NCBI GenBank assembly: GCA_002345965.1
Contig: DDTF01000045.1
Coordinates: 54,531 to 118,530 of the forward strand
Direction of reading: 5' to 3'
Source of the DNA: Flammeovirgaceae bacterium UBA2371
GTDB taxonomy: Bacteria; Bacteroidota; Bacteroidia; Cytophagales; Cyclobacteriaceae
Length of the DNA stretch: 64,000 nt
Positions 16,505-25,699 of the stretch are shown here, piece after piece. How positions within the stretch are numbered: position 1 is the stretch's first letter; every line of letters starts with the position of its first letter. The notes under the pieces were generated by a model that was not told the origin of the DNA, searched no databases, and was given only the letters and a program-made list of their open reading frames with translations. A program made the position numbers and the translations under genes.

Positions 16505-17551
16505 ATGACCGCCATAGATACCAAAAAAGACATACGCAAGCTCAAATTTGACGAACTGAAAGCCTTCTTTGTGGCGAATGGAGATAAGCCCTTTCGCGCA
16601 CAACAAGTGTATGAATGGCTATGGCAAAAATCATGTAAGGACTTTGATCAGATGACCAACATCTCCCTGCCTACCAGAGAGCTATTGAAACAACATTTTA
16701 TCATCAACCACATTCATGTGGATAATATGCAACGAAGTGAAGATGGTACAATCAAAAATGCCGTCAAGCTTCATGATGGACTCATTGTAGAGTCGGTGTT
16801 GATTCCTACTGAAAAAAGAATCACTGCCTGTGTATCCTCCCAGGTAGGTTGTAGTCTTGATTGCAAATTTTGTGCTACCGCCCGTCTCAAGCGCATGCGC
16901 AATCTGAATGCAGACGAAATTTACGACCAAGTTGCAGCGATTAAGGAGCAAAGTGAACTCTTCTTTGGAAGGCCTTTAACCAACATCGTATTTATGGGAA
17001 TGGGTGAACCGCTGCTCAATTATAACAATGTGGTGGCGGCCATTGAAAAAATTACATCACCCAAAGGTTTGAATATGGCTGCACGTAGACTAACTGTATC
17101 TACTGTAGGGGTGGCTAAAATGATTAAGAAAATGGCCGATGACGAGGTCAAATTCAATCTGGCCGTTTCACTACATGCAGCCATTAATAAAACACGCTCA
17201 TCCATAATGCCTATCAACGATACCAATTCTTTGGAAGAGCTGGCCGATGCCATCAAATACTGGTATGCCAAACGCAAGAAAAAAGTTACCTACGAGTATG
17301 TCGTATGGAAGGGAATCAATGATGACATGGAGCACGCGCAGGCACTTCTTAAATTCTGCAAAATGGTTCCCTCGAAAGTCAACCTGATTGAATACAACTC
17401 CATTGAAGATGATGGCTTCAAACAAGCCAGCGATGAAGCATTGCGCATGTATCAGGAGCTTCTGGAGAGCAATGGGATTACGGCCAGGGTGCGTAAGAGC
17501 CGTGGAAAAGACATTGATGCAGCCTGTGGCCAATTGGCTAACAAATCTTAA
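16505..17551 (+). CDS. rlmN: 23S rRNA (adenine(2503)-C(2))-methyltransferase
   Basis: Radical-SAM enzyme that methylates C2 of A2503 in 23S rRNA and A37 in some tRNAs. 348 residues, normal. The iron-sulfur cluster cysteines are C116, C120, C123 in CSLDCKFC; NIVFMGMGEPLLN is the SAM-binding GEP motif; the reactive cysteine is in the C-terminal DAACGQLA. It begins immediately at the stop of the preceding gene. Confidence 0.96.
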   Translation: MTAIDTKKDIRKLKFDELKAFFVANGDKPFRAQQVYEWLWQKSCKDFDQMTNISLPTRELLKQHFIINHIHVDNMQRSEDGTIKNAVKLHDGLIVESVLIPTEKRITACVSSQVGCSLDCKFCATARLKRMRNLNADEIYDQVAAIKEQSELFFGRPLTNIVFMGMGEPLLNYNNVVAAIEKITSPKGLNMAARRLTVSTVGVAKMIKKMADDEVKFNLAVSLHAAINKTRSSIMPINDTNSLEELADAIKYWYAKRKKKVTYEYVVWKGINDDMEHAQALLKFCKMVPSKVNLIEYNSIEDDGFKQASDEALRMYQELLESNGITARVRKSRGKDIDAACGQLANKS

Positions 17552-17701
17552 TCACAGCATTACTGCCCTGTACTAATTGTCAGGTAATGTTTTTTAGCCT
17601 ACCGGAATAGTCCTTTGATAATTTTCTTATTTCTAATGAGACATATCATTTTAAGTTGATGGTGATTTCTACAACTTAGCACCACATTGATCCCTATCGC
17701 T

Positions 17702-18955
17702 ATGAACAACAGAAAATTTCATCCCGAAACCCTCATGATGTCGTACGGGTACAAACCCGAACTTTCTGAGGGAGCCATAAAATGTCCCATTTTTCAAACG
17801 TCCACTTTTGTATTCAAAAATGCTGAAGAAGGAAAAGCTTTTTTTGAAGTGGCTTATGGCCTCCGCGATAAAGAACCATCGGAAGAACTGGGTTTGATTT
17901 ATAGCCGCATCAACAATCCGGATTTAGAAATTCTTGAGAACAGGCTATCGCTTTGGGATGAAGCCGATGAATGCGCGGTATTTGAAAGCGGCATGTCGGC
18001 CATCACCACAGTATTGCTGGAATTTCTTAAACCAGGGGATTTGCTTTTACACAGTGGTCCACTTTATGGAGGAACTGATCATTTTATCAATCACTTTCTG
18101 ACCAAGATTGGTGTCACCCCTCTTGAATTCCATGCAGGACAAACAAGAGAAGAGATCGCTGAGTTGGTAAAGCAAAGCGGAAAAAGTGACAAGCTCAGCT
18201 TTATCTATATTGAAACTCCAGCCAATCCTACCAATGCATTAATCGACATTGCAAGTTGCAGAGAAGTAGCCAATCAATTTACCACAAAAGATAAACCAGT
18301 GGTTATTGCGGTTGATAATACCTACATGGGGCCATTATGGCAACATCCGCTTCAATTGGGTGCAGACTTTTCCTTGTATTCCGCCACCAAATACATCGGG
18401 GGTCACAGCGATGTAATTGCAGGCGCTGTCTGTGGATCCAAAGCAGTAATCACGCGAGTGAAAACTCTAAGAACATTTCTTGGCAATATGGCTGGCCCCT
18501 GGACTGGCTGGCTGCTATTACGAAGTCTGGAAACACTTAAAGTCAGAATGGAAAAACAATCTTTCAATGCAAAGATTGTGGCCGATCATCTTTTATCACA
18601 CCCCAAGGTTGAAAAAGTGTATTATTTAGGACACATCTCCCCAGATGATAAAATGCAATACGAGATTTATAAAAAACAGTATACTTCTGCAGGCGCCATG
18701 CTTTCTTTTGATATTAAGGGCGGAGAAAAAGAAGCATTCCGTTTTTTAAATGCATTGCGATTGATCAAGCTGGCGGTTAGTTTAGGTAGCACCGAGTCGC
18801 TGGCAGAGCACCCAGCGTCCATGACCCACGCGGGTGTAGATCCCGCTTACCGCAAAAAAATGGCTATCTCAGAAAAGATGGTAAGGGTTTCCGTAGGTGT
18901 TGAACACATTGATGACCTGATTTGGGATATCGACCAGGCGCTGGAAAAAGTATAA
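17702..18955 (+). CDS. PLP-dependent Cys/Met metabolism enzyme (cystathionine gamma-synthase / methionine gamma-lyase family)
   Basis: 417 residues from the ATG at 17702 (MNNRKFHPET); an upstream TTG adds five codons and is less likely. It is a fold-type I PLP enzyme with the cofactor lysine K230 in SATKYIGGHSD, YSRINNPDLEILE near residue 67, the Tyr/Gly loop GPLYGGTDHF and VDNTYMGP. These define the Cys/Met family, which includes cystathionine gamma-synthase, beta-lyase and methionine gamma-lyase; the sequence does not settle which. It stands alone and converges on the rhomboid gene with a 2-base gap. Confidence 0.88.
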   Translation: MNNRKFHPETLMMSYGYKPELSEGAIKCPIFQTSTFVFKNAEEGKAFFEVAYGLRDKEPSEELGLIYSRINNPDLEILENRLSLWDEADECAVFESGMSAITTVLLEFLKPGDLLLHSGPLYGGTDHFINHFLTKIGVTPLEFHAGQTREEIAELVKQSGKSDKLSFIYIETPANPTNALIDIASCREVANQFTTKDKPVVIAVDNTYMGPLWQHPLQLGADFSLYSATKYIGGHSDVIAGAVCGSKAVITRVKTLRTFLGNMAGPWTGWLLLRSLETLKVRMEKQSFNAKIVADHLLSHPKVEKVYYLGHISPDDKMQYEIYKKQYTSAGAMLSFDIKGGEKEAFRFLNALRLIKLAVSLGSTESLAEHPASMTHAGVDPAYRKKMAISEKMVRVSVGVEHIDDLIWDIDQALEKV

Positions 18956-18957
18956 GG

Positions 18958-19854
18958 CTATTTTTTGCTGGCGTTGAAAAGCTTTTCTTTTTCGTCTGAA
19001 GAAAGACTTTCATAACCACGTTCAGAGATCTTATCCAAAATGGCATCAATCTCCTCTTGACTGGCTTTGGAGGCCCCTGTTGGTTTTCCTTTGCTTTTTG
19101 GCTTGGGTTCCTCTTTACGATAGGTGACTTTAACCTTGGGTCTTGGTTGAAATAATTCTTTAAACCAATCCAGAGTAACAGTAATCCACCCGCCCCAATT
19201 TACTCCTACCTGCAATTGTTTGATATAAATAAATCCAATAAGGGCTCCTCCCAGGTGAGCTATGTTTCCGCCTGCATTGCTACCCACTGAACCAAGAAAT
19301 GACAGTGCGATATAAAATCCGGCAATGTATTTTATCCGAACGGGACCAAGAAACAATAAATAAAAAGTGTAGTTGGGAAGTAAAACAGCTGCTCCTGTGA
19401 CGATGGCGTAAACAGCTGCAGACGCTCCTATCATGCCAGCAAAGTCTGACCGCTCAACGAAATATGGAACCAGATTAAATACCAGTAAATAAACTACCCC
19501 ACCGGCTATGGCTCCTAACAGGTAAAGCGCAATCAGCTTATCATTGCCCAAGTACTCAATAAACAGTCTTCCAAACCAATAGAAGATCAGCATGTTGAAT
19601 AAAATATGGAAAATATCTGTGAGGCTATGCGCAAAGGCATAGGTAATAATGGTCCAGGGTCTTAAAATAAAATCCCCAAACTTTGGTGGCAGCGTAAATT
19701 GTTTACTAATGAAAGCATAAACAACATCTGCTCCTCCTATTGTACTAAATACATAGATGGCCCCCATCACTAAAAACATGGCCACATTAATCACGATCAA
19801 CTGAACGTGGGCGTTGTTGGGCTTTTGAAAAACAGATTTAAATTCGTCAAACAC
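18958..19854 (-). CDS. Rhomboid-family intramembrane serine protease
   Basis: 298 residues. About six membrane segments in residues 18-215, with catalytic serine S145 in GASAAVYA and catalytic H200 in NIAHLGGA, the two residues of the rhomboid dyad; HILFNML in TM2 is also conserved. A ~85-residue cytoplasmic tail follows, rich in Lys and Pro, with a terminal helix-like segment EEIDAILDKISERG. A second rhomboid gene precedes it by 14 bases in the same direction. Confidence 0.9.
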   Translation of the reverse strand: MFDEFKSVFQKPNNAHVQLIVINVAMFLVMGAIYVFSTIGGADVVYAFISKQFTLPPKFGDFILRPWTIITYAFAHSLTDIFHILFNMLIFYWFGRLFIEYLGNDKLIALYLLGAIAGGVVYLLVFNLVPYFVERSDFAGMIGASAAVYAIVTGAAVLLPNYTFYLLFLGPVRIKYIAGFYIALSFLGSVGSNAGGNIAHLGGALIGFIYIKQLQVGVNWGGWITVTLDWFKELFQPRPKVKVTYRKEEPKPKSKGKPTGASKASQEEIDAILDKISERGYESLSSDEKEKLFNASKK

Positions 19855-19868
19855 TTTATAGCTACCTT

Positions 19869-20453
19869 TTAGTATCCTCTACCCGACCCCTGACTCCTCC
19901 AAGCTGTAATGATCAGGAACGCTACAAATGCACCACCGAAGTGTGCCAAATGAGCTACCGATCCACTGCGATCCATGGCATAAGTTAAAAAGCCAATCAA
20001 AAATACCATGTATTTTGCCTTTATGGGAATAGGCGGGAATAATAACATGATTTCAAGGTTGGGGAAAATCATTCCAAATGCCATTAATATGCCATACAAT
20101 GCCCCAGAAGCGCCTAACATGATTCCACCTGTGCCTGGAAAAAAATAATAATTAACCAGTGCGTAAATTAATGCCGCCCCTATTCCGGTAGCCAAATAGA
20201 ATATCAAAAACTTCTTGTCACCCCAGTGGCTCTCAAGTATGGGGGCAAAAGATGCCAGCGCAAACATGTTGAAAAAGATATGCCCCAGGCCACCATGAGC
20301 GAACATATAGGTAAAGAACTGGTAGGGAGCAAAAGCCCCCGAACCAATAGGCCAAAGCGAAATATAAGGAGTAATACCTATAAACTGCTGCAAAAGGTAA
20401 ACGACCACATTGATAATGATCAGGTTACGAACAAGAGGCGTTAGTCTAAACAT
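19869..20453 (-). CDS. Rhomboid-family intramembrane serine protease (short form)
   Basis: 194 residues, essentially only the six-helix rhomboid core. GASGALYG gives catalytic S116 and VAHLAHFGGA gives H171; HGGLGHIFFNMFAL in TM2 matches the oxyanion-side His/Asn. Together with the next gene it forms a tandem pair that may act on different substrates. It lies 27 bases downstream of mutL in the same direction, so it may be part of that operon. Confidence 0.9.
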   Translation of the reverse strand: MFRLTPLVRNLIIINVVVYLLQQFIGITPYISLWPIGSGAFAPYQFFTYMFAHGGLGHIFFNMFALASFAPILESHWGDKKFLIFYLATGIGAALIYALVNYYFFPGTGGIMLGASGALYGILMAFGMIFPNLEIMLLFPPIPIKAKYMVFLIGFLTYAMDRSGSVAHLAHFGGAFVAFLIITAWRSQGSGRGY

Positions 20454-20480
20454 TCAGTTACAAATTTATCGTTTACCTGG

Positions 20481-22280
20481 TTATCTGTTAAAGTAGTTTT
20501 CAATCTTAGAAACATCAAAAATAAAAAAGGTTGGTAAACCCTCAGGTGAGAAATTGGGATTATTGCATGCAAATAAACCCTCCACTAAAGCTTCCAACTC
20601 CTCTTTTCTTAATTTTTGTCCCGACTTAATGGCCGCCCGCTTGGCCAGTGACCTGGCCAGGTTCTCTTTTAATGGAATGGAAAGTTCCGATTGATTGATT
20701 TTAAATTGTTCAATCAGCCCTTCAAAAAGCGCTTTCTCTCCACCCACAATATCTGCAGGTATCCCTGATATGAGTACTGCATTTTTTCCAAATATTTCAA
20801 ATTGGAAACCCAGCGCTTTGATCTCTTTTTCTGCATCCATCACCAATGCAAAGTCAGCGGGTGCCAGCTCCACCGTTTGCGGAAACAAACTCTGTTGACT
20901 GTTCCCCGCAACACCTTTCAGGTGTAATAGGAATTTCTCATATAATACACGCTCGTGCACTGCCTGCTGGTCCATAATCATAAGACCGCCCTTCACTGCC
21001 CTTACCACATACTTATCATGCAATTGAAAAACAGTTCTTTCCTCCGCTTGATAGGCAATGTCCTGTCTGTTTACCGCGCTCTCATACCTTACGGAAGGTT
21101 TTTGTTCAAAATCATGCTTTAAGCGAGAAGGACTTTCCTCATCAAATAGTTTCTCCCAATTCTCAAGATTTGCTCTGTTGAGTGAATTTCCAAACTGCTC
21201 ATTGTAGTATGTTTCCTTAAACTGGCGATCACTGCTACTCAGCTTGCTGATTACATTTACATCAGAATTAAAATCTATGGCAGGAGAAAGGTTGTGTGCC
21301 CCCAATGCCTGTCTAACGGAGGCTTTCACTACTGCGTACACGGCCCGCTCATCATCAAACTTGATTTCTGTTTTCGTAGGATGGACGTTGACATCAATAT
21401 GTTTGGGGTCAATCTCCATAAACAAAACATAGAAAGGATAGCTTCCTTCCGGTAATAAACCTTCAAATGCTGTGGTCACTGCATGATTCAGGTAATTGCT
21501 TTTGATGTAACGATTGTTAACAAAAAAGAATTGTTCACCCCTGGTTTTCTTTGCTGACTCTGGTCTTCCAATGTATCCAGTAATCTTTACAAGATCCGTC
21601 TCTTCGTTACAGGCCGCCAGTTGCTGCTGATAGTTCTTACCAAACAGTGCCACAATTCGTTGGCTCAATTTACCGGGAATCAAATCATGAATGGATTGAT
21701 CTCCATGAATCAGACTGAAAGACTTATTGGGATAAGCTAAGGCCAGGCGCTGAAACTCATCAATAATGTGTTTCATCTCCACCGGAATAGACTTCAGGAA
21801 ATTTCGTCTGGCAGGAATATTATAAAAAAGATTTTTTACACTAATACTGGTACCCGCATCAAACGAAGTTTGCTCTTGTTTTTTTACTTCCGACCCTTCG
21901 ATAAGCAATAAAGTACCCAATTCTTTGACCGCCAATCGTGTTTTCATTTCCACCTGTGCAATAGCCGCGATGGAGGCCAGTGCCTCACCTCGAAAACCCA
22001 TTGTACGCAGGGCGAATAAATCTTCGGCCTTCCTTATTTTTGAAGTGGCATGACGCTCAAAACTCAGGCGCGCATCCGTTTCACTCATGCCCGATCCATT
22101 GTCAATAACCTGAATGAGCGTTCTTCCTGCTTCTTTAACAATCACCTTTATTTGATCCGCCCCGGCATCTATAGCATTTTCCATTAACTCTTTCACGACA
22201 CTTGCAGGTCGTTGCACAACCTCCCCTGCCGCAATCTGATTGGCGATGGAATCTGGAAGAAGTTGAATGATGTCGGCCAT
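20481..22280 (-). CDS. mutL: DNA mismatch repair protein MutL
   Basis: Links MutS recognition to strand excision. 599 residues. The GHKL ATPase is intact: ELMENAIDAGA (metal/ATP Asn), DNGSGM, and GFRGEALASIAAIAQ, followed by DVNVHPTKTEIKF. The C-terminal dimerisation/endonuclease region has DQQAVHERVLYE where the family motif is DQHA(X)2E(X)4E, so the His is Gln here, while D, A and both Glu remain. A small membrane-protein gene precedes it by 12 bases and rhomboid genes follow. Confidence 0.95.
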   Translation of the reverse strand: MADIIQLLPDSIANQIAAGEVVQRPASVVKELMENAIDAGADQIKVIVKEAGRTLIQVIDNGSGMSETDARLSFERHATSKIRKAEDLFALRTMGFRGEALASIAAIAQVEMKTRLAVKELGTLLLIEGSEVKKQEQTSFDAGTSISVKNLFYNIPARRNFLKSIPVEMKHIIDEFQRLALAYPNKSFSLIHGDQSIHDLIPGKLSQRIVALFGKNYQQQLAACNEETDLVKITGYIGRPESAKKTRGEQFFFVNNRYIKSNYLNHAVTTAFEGLLPEGSYPFYVLFMEIDPKHIDVNVHPTKTEIKFDDERAVYAVVKASVRQALGAHNLSPAIDFNSDVNVISKLSSSDRQFKETYYNEQFGNSLNRANLENWEKLFDEESPSRLKHDFEQKPSVRYESAVNRQDIAYQAEERTVFQLHDKYVVRAVKGGLMIMDQQAVHERVLYEKFLLHLKGVAGNSQQSLFPQTVELAPADFALVMDAEKEIKALGFQFEIFGKNAVLISGIPADIVGGEKALFEGLIEQFKINQSELSIPLKENLARSLAKRAAIKSGQKLRKEELEALVEGLFACNNPNFSPEGLPTFFIFDVSKIENYFNR

Positions 22281-22292
22281 GAAAAAGGTGAA

Positions 22293-22655
22293 CTATCGCT
22301 TTTTAAATTTCATGTAGAGATAGAATGGGATAAACAACGCAAAGCCATAAAAGGCAATTTCCCCCCACTGGATATAGGCGATGATGAATAAAACCAGAAA
22401 TAGTATAATCCCAAAACGCAAGAGATTTGCACTTAGCGACTCACTGGATTGCTTTGATCTTTTACGCGCAGACTGAAATGAACCCGAAATTCTGGATCTG
22501 TAATCTCCGGCTCCTTTCTCCTGCTCCAATTTCAACTCCCTCCTTATTCTGGCTTCGCGCTCCTGCATCTCTTCCTTTTGTGGGTCGTAATACCGAGGCG
22601 TATAATTAAAGCTTTTGTGAGAAGGAGTCTTGTTAAATAAAGACAGGAATTTCAT
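22293..22655 (-). CDS. Small membrane protein, function unknown
   Basis: 120 residues. The first ~75 are charged and Gln/Arg/Ser-rich (KEEMQEREARIRRELKLEQ suggests a coiled coil), followed by two adjacent hydrophobic segments, LLRFGIILFLVLFIIAYIQ and EIAFYGFALFIPFYLYM, and a basic end KFKKR. I recognise no domain. Spacing of 12 bases to mutL suggests co-transcription. Confidence 0.7.
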   Translation of the reverse strand: MKFLSLFNKTPSHKSFNYTPRYYDPQKEEMQEREARIRRELKLEQEKGAGDYRSRISGSFQSARKRSKQSSESLSANLLRFGIILFLVLFIIAYIQWGEIAFYGFALFIPFYLYMKFKKR

Positions 22656-22766
22656 TGTTTAATTTTTTTTACGTTTGCGGTGAGGATGACGCGCCAAACA
22701 GTGGCTATCTTCATGTCTCACAAAAATGAAGTTAATCACTTGCAATTACAAAAAGCTAACGGCTCT

Positions 22767-25646
22767 ATGCTAAAAAAAGTTTTGATTGTTTTGGTATTAT
22801 GGATGGGGTATGACCAGGTTTTTGCGCAGAACAAAAAAAACCTTTGGATTGACAGCATTTTCCAAACTTTGAGTACTGAGGAGCAAATAGGCCAGTTGTT
22901 TGTAATCCCCGTTTCATCTTATGACAGCCCGCGTGAGATCGAAAATTTAATGGATCTTATAGAGCGTAATCGTCCTGGAGGGGTCATAATCACCGGAGGC
23001 GGCCCCGTGGGTACAGCTCAACTAATTAATCAACTTCAGAAGAAATCCGAGGTTCCACTTTTGGTGATGATGGATGCTGAAACAGGTCCTGGAAAAACTT
23101 TGGACAGCCTGATGCGTTTTCCAGATCCTTTGATGATCGGGGCAATAACCAACGATTCCTTGATAATTCAATTAGGCCGAGAGATTGCAAGACAAATGAA
23201 AGTAATCGGAGCCAATATCAATCTGGCACCGAATGCCGATATTGACATTATCCCGTTTCGCTCTTCTGAATTTTATGGGATAAATAAAAAAGAAGTCAGT
23301 AGAAAATCCATTATGCTGATGAAAGGCCTCCAGCAGAAGGGAATAATTGCCATTGCCAAACATGCTTCTGTATCCACGGATGAAGAAAAAGAGTTTGAAA
23401 AAACCAATACCATTGATTTTACTAATTATCGACTGGATACGTTAAACTTTTATCCTTTTGATCAATTAATTAAAAACGGTATAGGGGGAATGAACACATC
23501 CAACCTCCACTTTTCTACCCTGGATAAAAAGAAAGCGATACCAGCATCCATTTCAAAGTTATTTGTCAGCGATGTTTTGAAAAAACAACTGAACTTCAAC
23601 GGGCTTACCGCAACAGAAATACCCTACTTTCATGATATTTCTGAAAAAGCAAAAAATGAATCTGAAAAACTTGCATTTGAAGTAGGTAATGATTTGTTGA
23701 TCAATCCCTACAACCTGAATGCCTCCATCAATAAAATTGAAACAGCACTAAAAAGAAATGCTGCATTAAAGGCTCAACTTGAAATAAGCGTAAAAAAAAT
23801 ATTGGCAGCCAAATACGATATTGGCCTCTCTAACATTGAAGCATTAAAAAATGACAACATCATCAGCCAAATCAACACCCGAAAAGCTGATGTGCTTAAC
23901 TACGAGTTATCTACTGCCTCTATTACGCTTGCAAAAAATACTTCAGATTTGATTCCAATAAGCGCATTGGAAGGTAAAAAATTTGCGTCAATTACACTTG
24001 GAGAAGGTGCTTACCCTACATTTAATCACTATCTGCAAAACTACTCAGACTTCGAATCATTCAGCGTAAAAAAATCAACCGATACAGTCAGGCTGATGAA
24101 TCAACTCAATAACTTTGACGAAGTGGTTATTGGGATTTTTTCAATACATGCACCCGAAAGAAATGTGCTGATCCAATGGCTCAATCGGATTATCGAGAAA
24201 CAAAAAACCATAGTGGTTTCATTTGGAAATCCTTATGACCTGGTGGGTTTGAATCAACCCACCGCACTTTTGATGGCCTACTCTGATGCAAAACCAATTC
24301 CTATGCTCGCTGCTCAAGTCATCTTTGGTGCCAGGCAAGCAGGTGGGGTCAGTCCGGTTACAATTAACAATTTAGTCACCCAGGGAGAAGGAAGTCCCAA
24401 TAATATGCTTGACAGGCTGGCATACGGCATACCAGAAATGGTGGGAATGAACAGTCAGACACTGGCTAAAATAGACGCAGTAGTGGCCCAGGCCCTGGAC
24501 TCGGGCGCAACACCCGGTTGCAACATCATTATTGCCAGAAACGGACAAGTTATTTTTGACAAAGCGTATGGTTGGAAAACTTATGATAAGGCTGAACCCG
24601 TTACCAGCCAAACCATTTACGATCTGGCTTCCATAACAAAAGTGGCCGCCACACTTCAAACGGTAATGTTCATGCATGAGAAAAAGCTTATTGATATCGA
24701 TAAAAAGATATCTGTATATCTGCCTGAACTAAAAACAACCAATAAAAAAGATTTTACTATAAAGGATGTTCTCACTCATCAGGCTGGCCTTTGGCCATAC
24801 CTTCCCTATTGGTTGCAAACCATGAAGGACTCTACACTATTGCCTAACTATTACAGCAGGACTCAAAATTCCGAATATCCTTTTCCCGTTGCCAAAGATT
24901 TATTTGCCAGCAAGGTAATGAAGGACAGCCTTTGGCAATGGATCATTAATGCCAAAATACGCGATAAAAACCCCAAGACACCTTATGACTATACCTACAG
25001 TGATATGGGCTTTTACATCATGCAACACTTGGCAGAAAAACTGCTAAATCAGCCCATGCAGGATTTTCTTTCACAAAACATCTATGAACCAATTGGAGCC
25101 ACTACAACCGGCTTTCTGCCCCTTGAAAGATTTCCAGAATACCAGATAGCTCCCACCGAAGTGGACAAGCAATTCAGAGGAAGCAAACTGGTTGGGTATG
25201 TACATGATCAGGGAGCCGCAATGCATGGAGGTGTAGCGGGTCATGCAGGGTTGTTTAGCAATGCCAATGATCTGGCCAAGCTGGGTCAAATGTGGCTTCA
25301 AAAAGGAAGTTATGGTGGACACCAGTTTTACAAACCAGAAACCATTGAACTGTTCACTTCAAAACAATACGACTCAAACAGAAGGGGGCTGGGCTGGGAT
25401 AAGCCCACTATCAGCGATTGGAATGGCCCCACCTCGCTATACGCGTCCCCAAAGACGTTTGGCCACACTGGCTTTACGGGTACGGCAGTCTGGGTAGATC
25501 CGGAATTTAACCTGGTTTTTGTCTTTTTATCGAACAGGGTGTATCCGGATATGTTTAACACTAAACTATTAACAGGAAATATTCGTCCTAGAATACAGGA
25601 CATTATTTATCAATCAATTTTTGACTATTGTAAAGCTCAAAATTGA
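22767..25646 (+). CDS. GH3-like domain fused to a serine hydrolase (beta-lactamase/esterase) domain, exported
   Basis: 959 residues from the ATG at 22767, chosen because MLKKVLIVLVLWMGYDQVFAQ is a clean signal peptide; the frame is open 29 codons upstream. Residues ~30-330 resemble glycoside hydrolase family 3 (NagZ type), e.g. GGVIITGGGPVGTAQLINQLQ and ANINLAPNADI. The NagZ catalytic loop KHFPGHG is replaced by KHASVSTDEEK (K198-H199) and the nucleophile position reads GLTATE (E284), so this half is probably inactive. The C-terminal domain looks active: SITK (S622-K625), YSD (Y744) and HTG (H900). A periplasmic peptidoglycan-related role is inferred. Confidence 0.85.
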   Translation: MLKKVLIVLVLWMGYDQVFAQNKKNLWIDSIFQTLSTEEQIGQLFVIPVSSYDSPREIENLMDLIERNRPGGVIITGGGPVGTAQLINQLQKKSEVPLLVMMDAETGPGKTLDSLMRFPDPLMIGAITNDSLIIQLGREIARQMKVIGANINLAPNADIDIIPFRSSEFYGINKKEVSRKSIMLMKGLQQKGIIAIAKHASVSTDEEKEFEKTNTIDFTNYRLDTLNFYPFDQLIKNGIGGMNTSNLHFSTLDKKKAIPASISKLFVSDVLKKQLNFNGLTATEIPYFHDISEKAKNESEKLAFEVGNDLLINPYNLNASINKIETALKRNAALKAQLEISVKKILAAKYDIGLSNIEALKNDNIISQINTRKADVLNYELSTASITLAKNTSDLIPISALEGKKFASITLGEGAYPTFNHYLQNYSDFESFSVKKSTDTVRLMNQLNNFDEVVIGIFSIHAPERNVLIQWLNRIIEKQKTIVVSFGNPYDLVGLNQPTALLMAYSDAKPIPMLAAQVIFGARQAGGVSPVTINNLVTQGEGSPNNMLDRLAYGIPEMVGMNSQTLAKIDAVVAQALDSGATPGCNIIIARNGQVIFDKAYGWKTYDKAEPVTSQTIYDLASITKVAATLQTVMFMHEKKLIDIDKKISVYLPELKTTNKKDFTIKDVLTHQAGLWPYLPYWLQTMKDSTLLPNYYSRTQNSEYPFPVAKDLFASKVMKDSLWQWIINAKIRDKNPKTPYDYTYSDMGFYIMQHLAEKLLNQPMQDFLSQNIYEPIGATTTGFLPLERFPEYQIAPTEVDKQFRGSKLVGYVHDQGAAMHGGVAGHAGLFSNANDLAKLGQMWLQKGSYGGHQFYKPETIELFTSKQYDSNRRGLGWDKPTISDWNGPTSLYASPKTFGHTGFTGTAVWVDPEFNLVFVFLSNRVYPDMFNTKLLTGNIRPRIQDIIYQSIFDYCKAQN

Positions 25647-25699
25647 CCCTAATTATAGAACTATTCGATCTAAAAGTGGGTTAAAGACAAGAAATAGCT

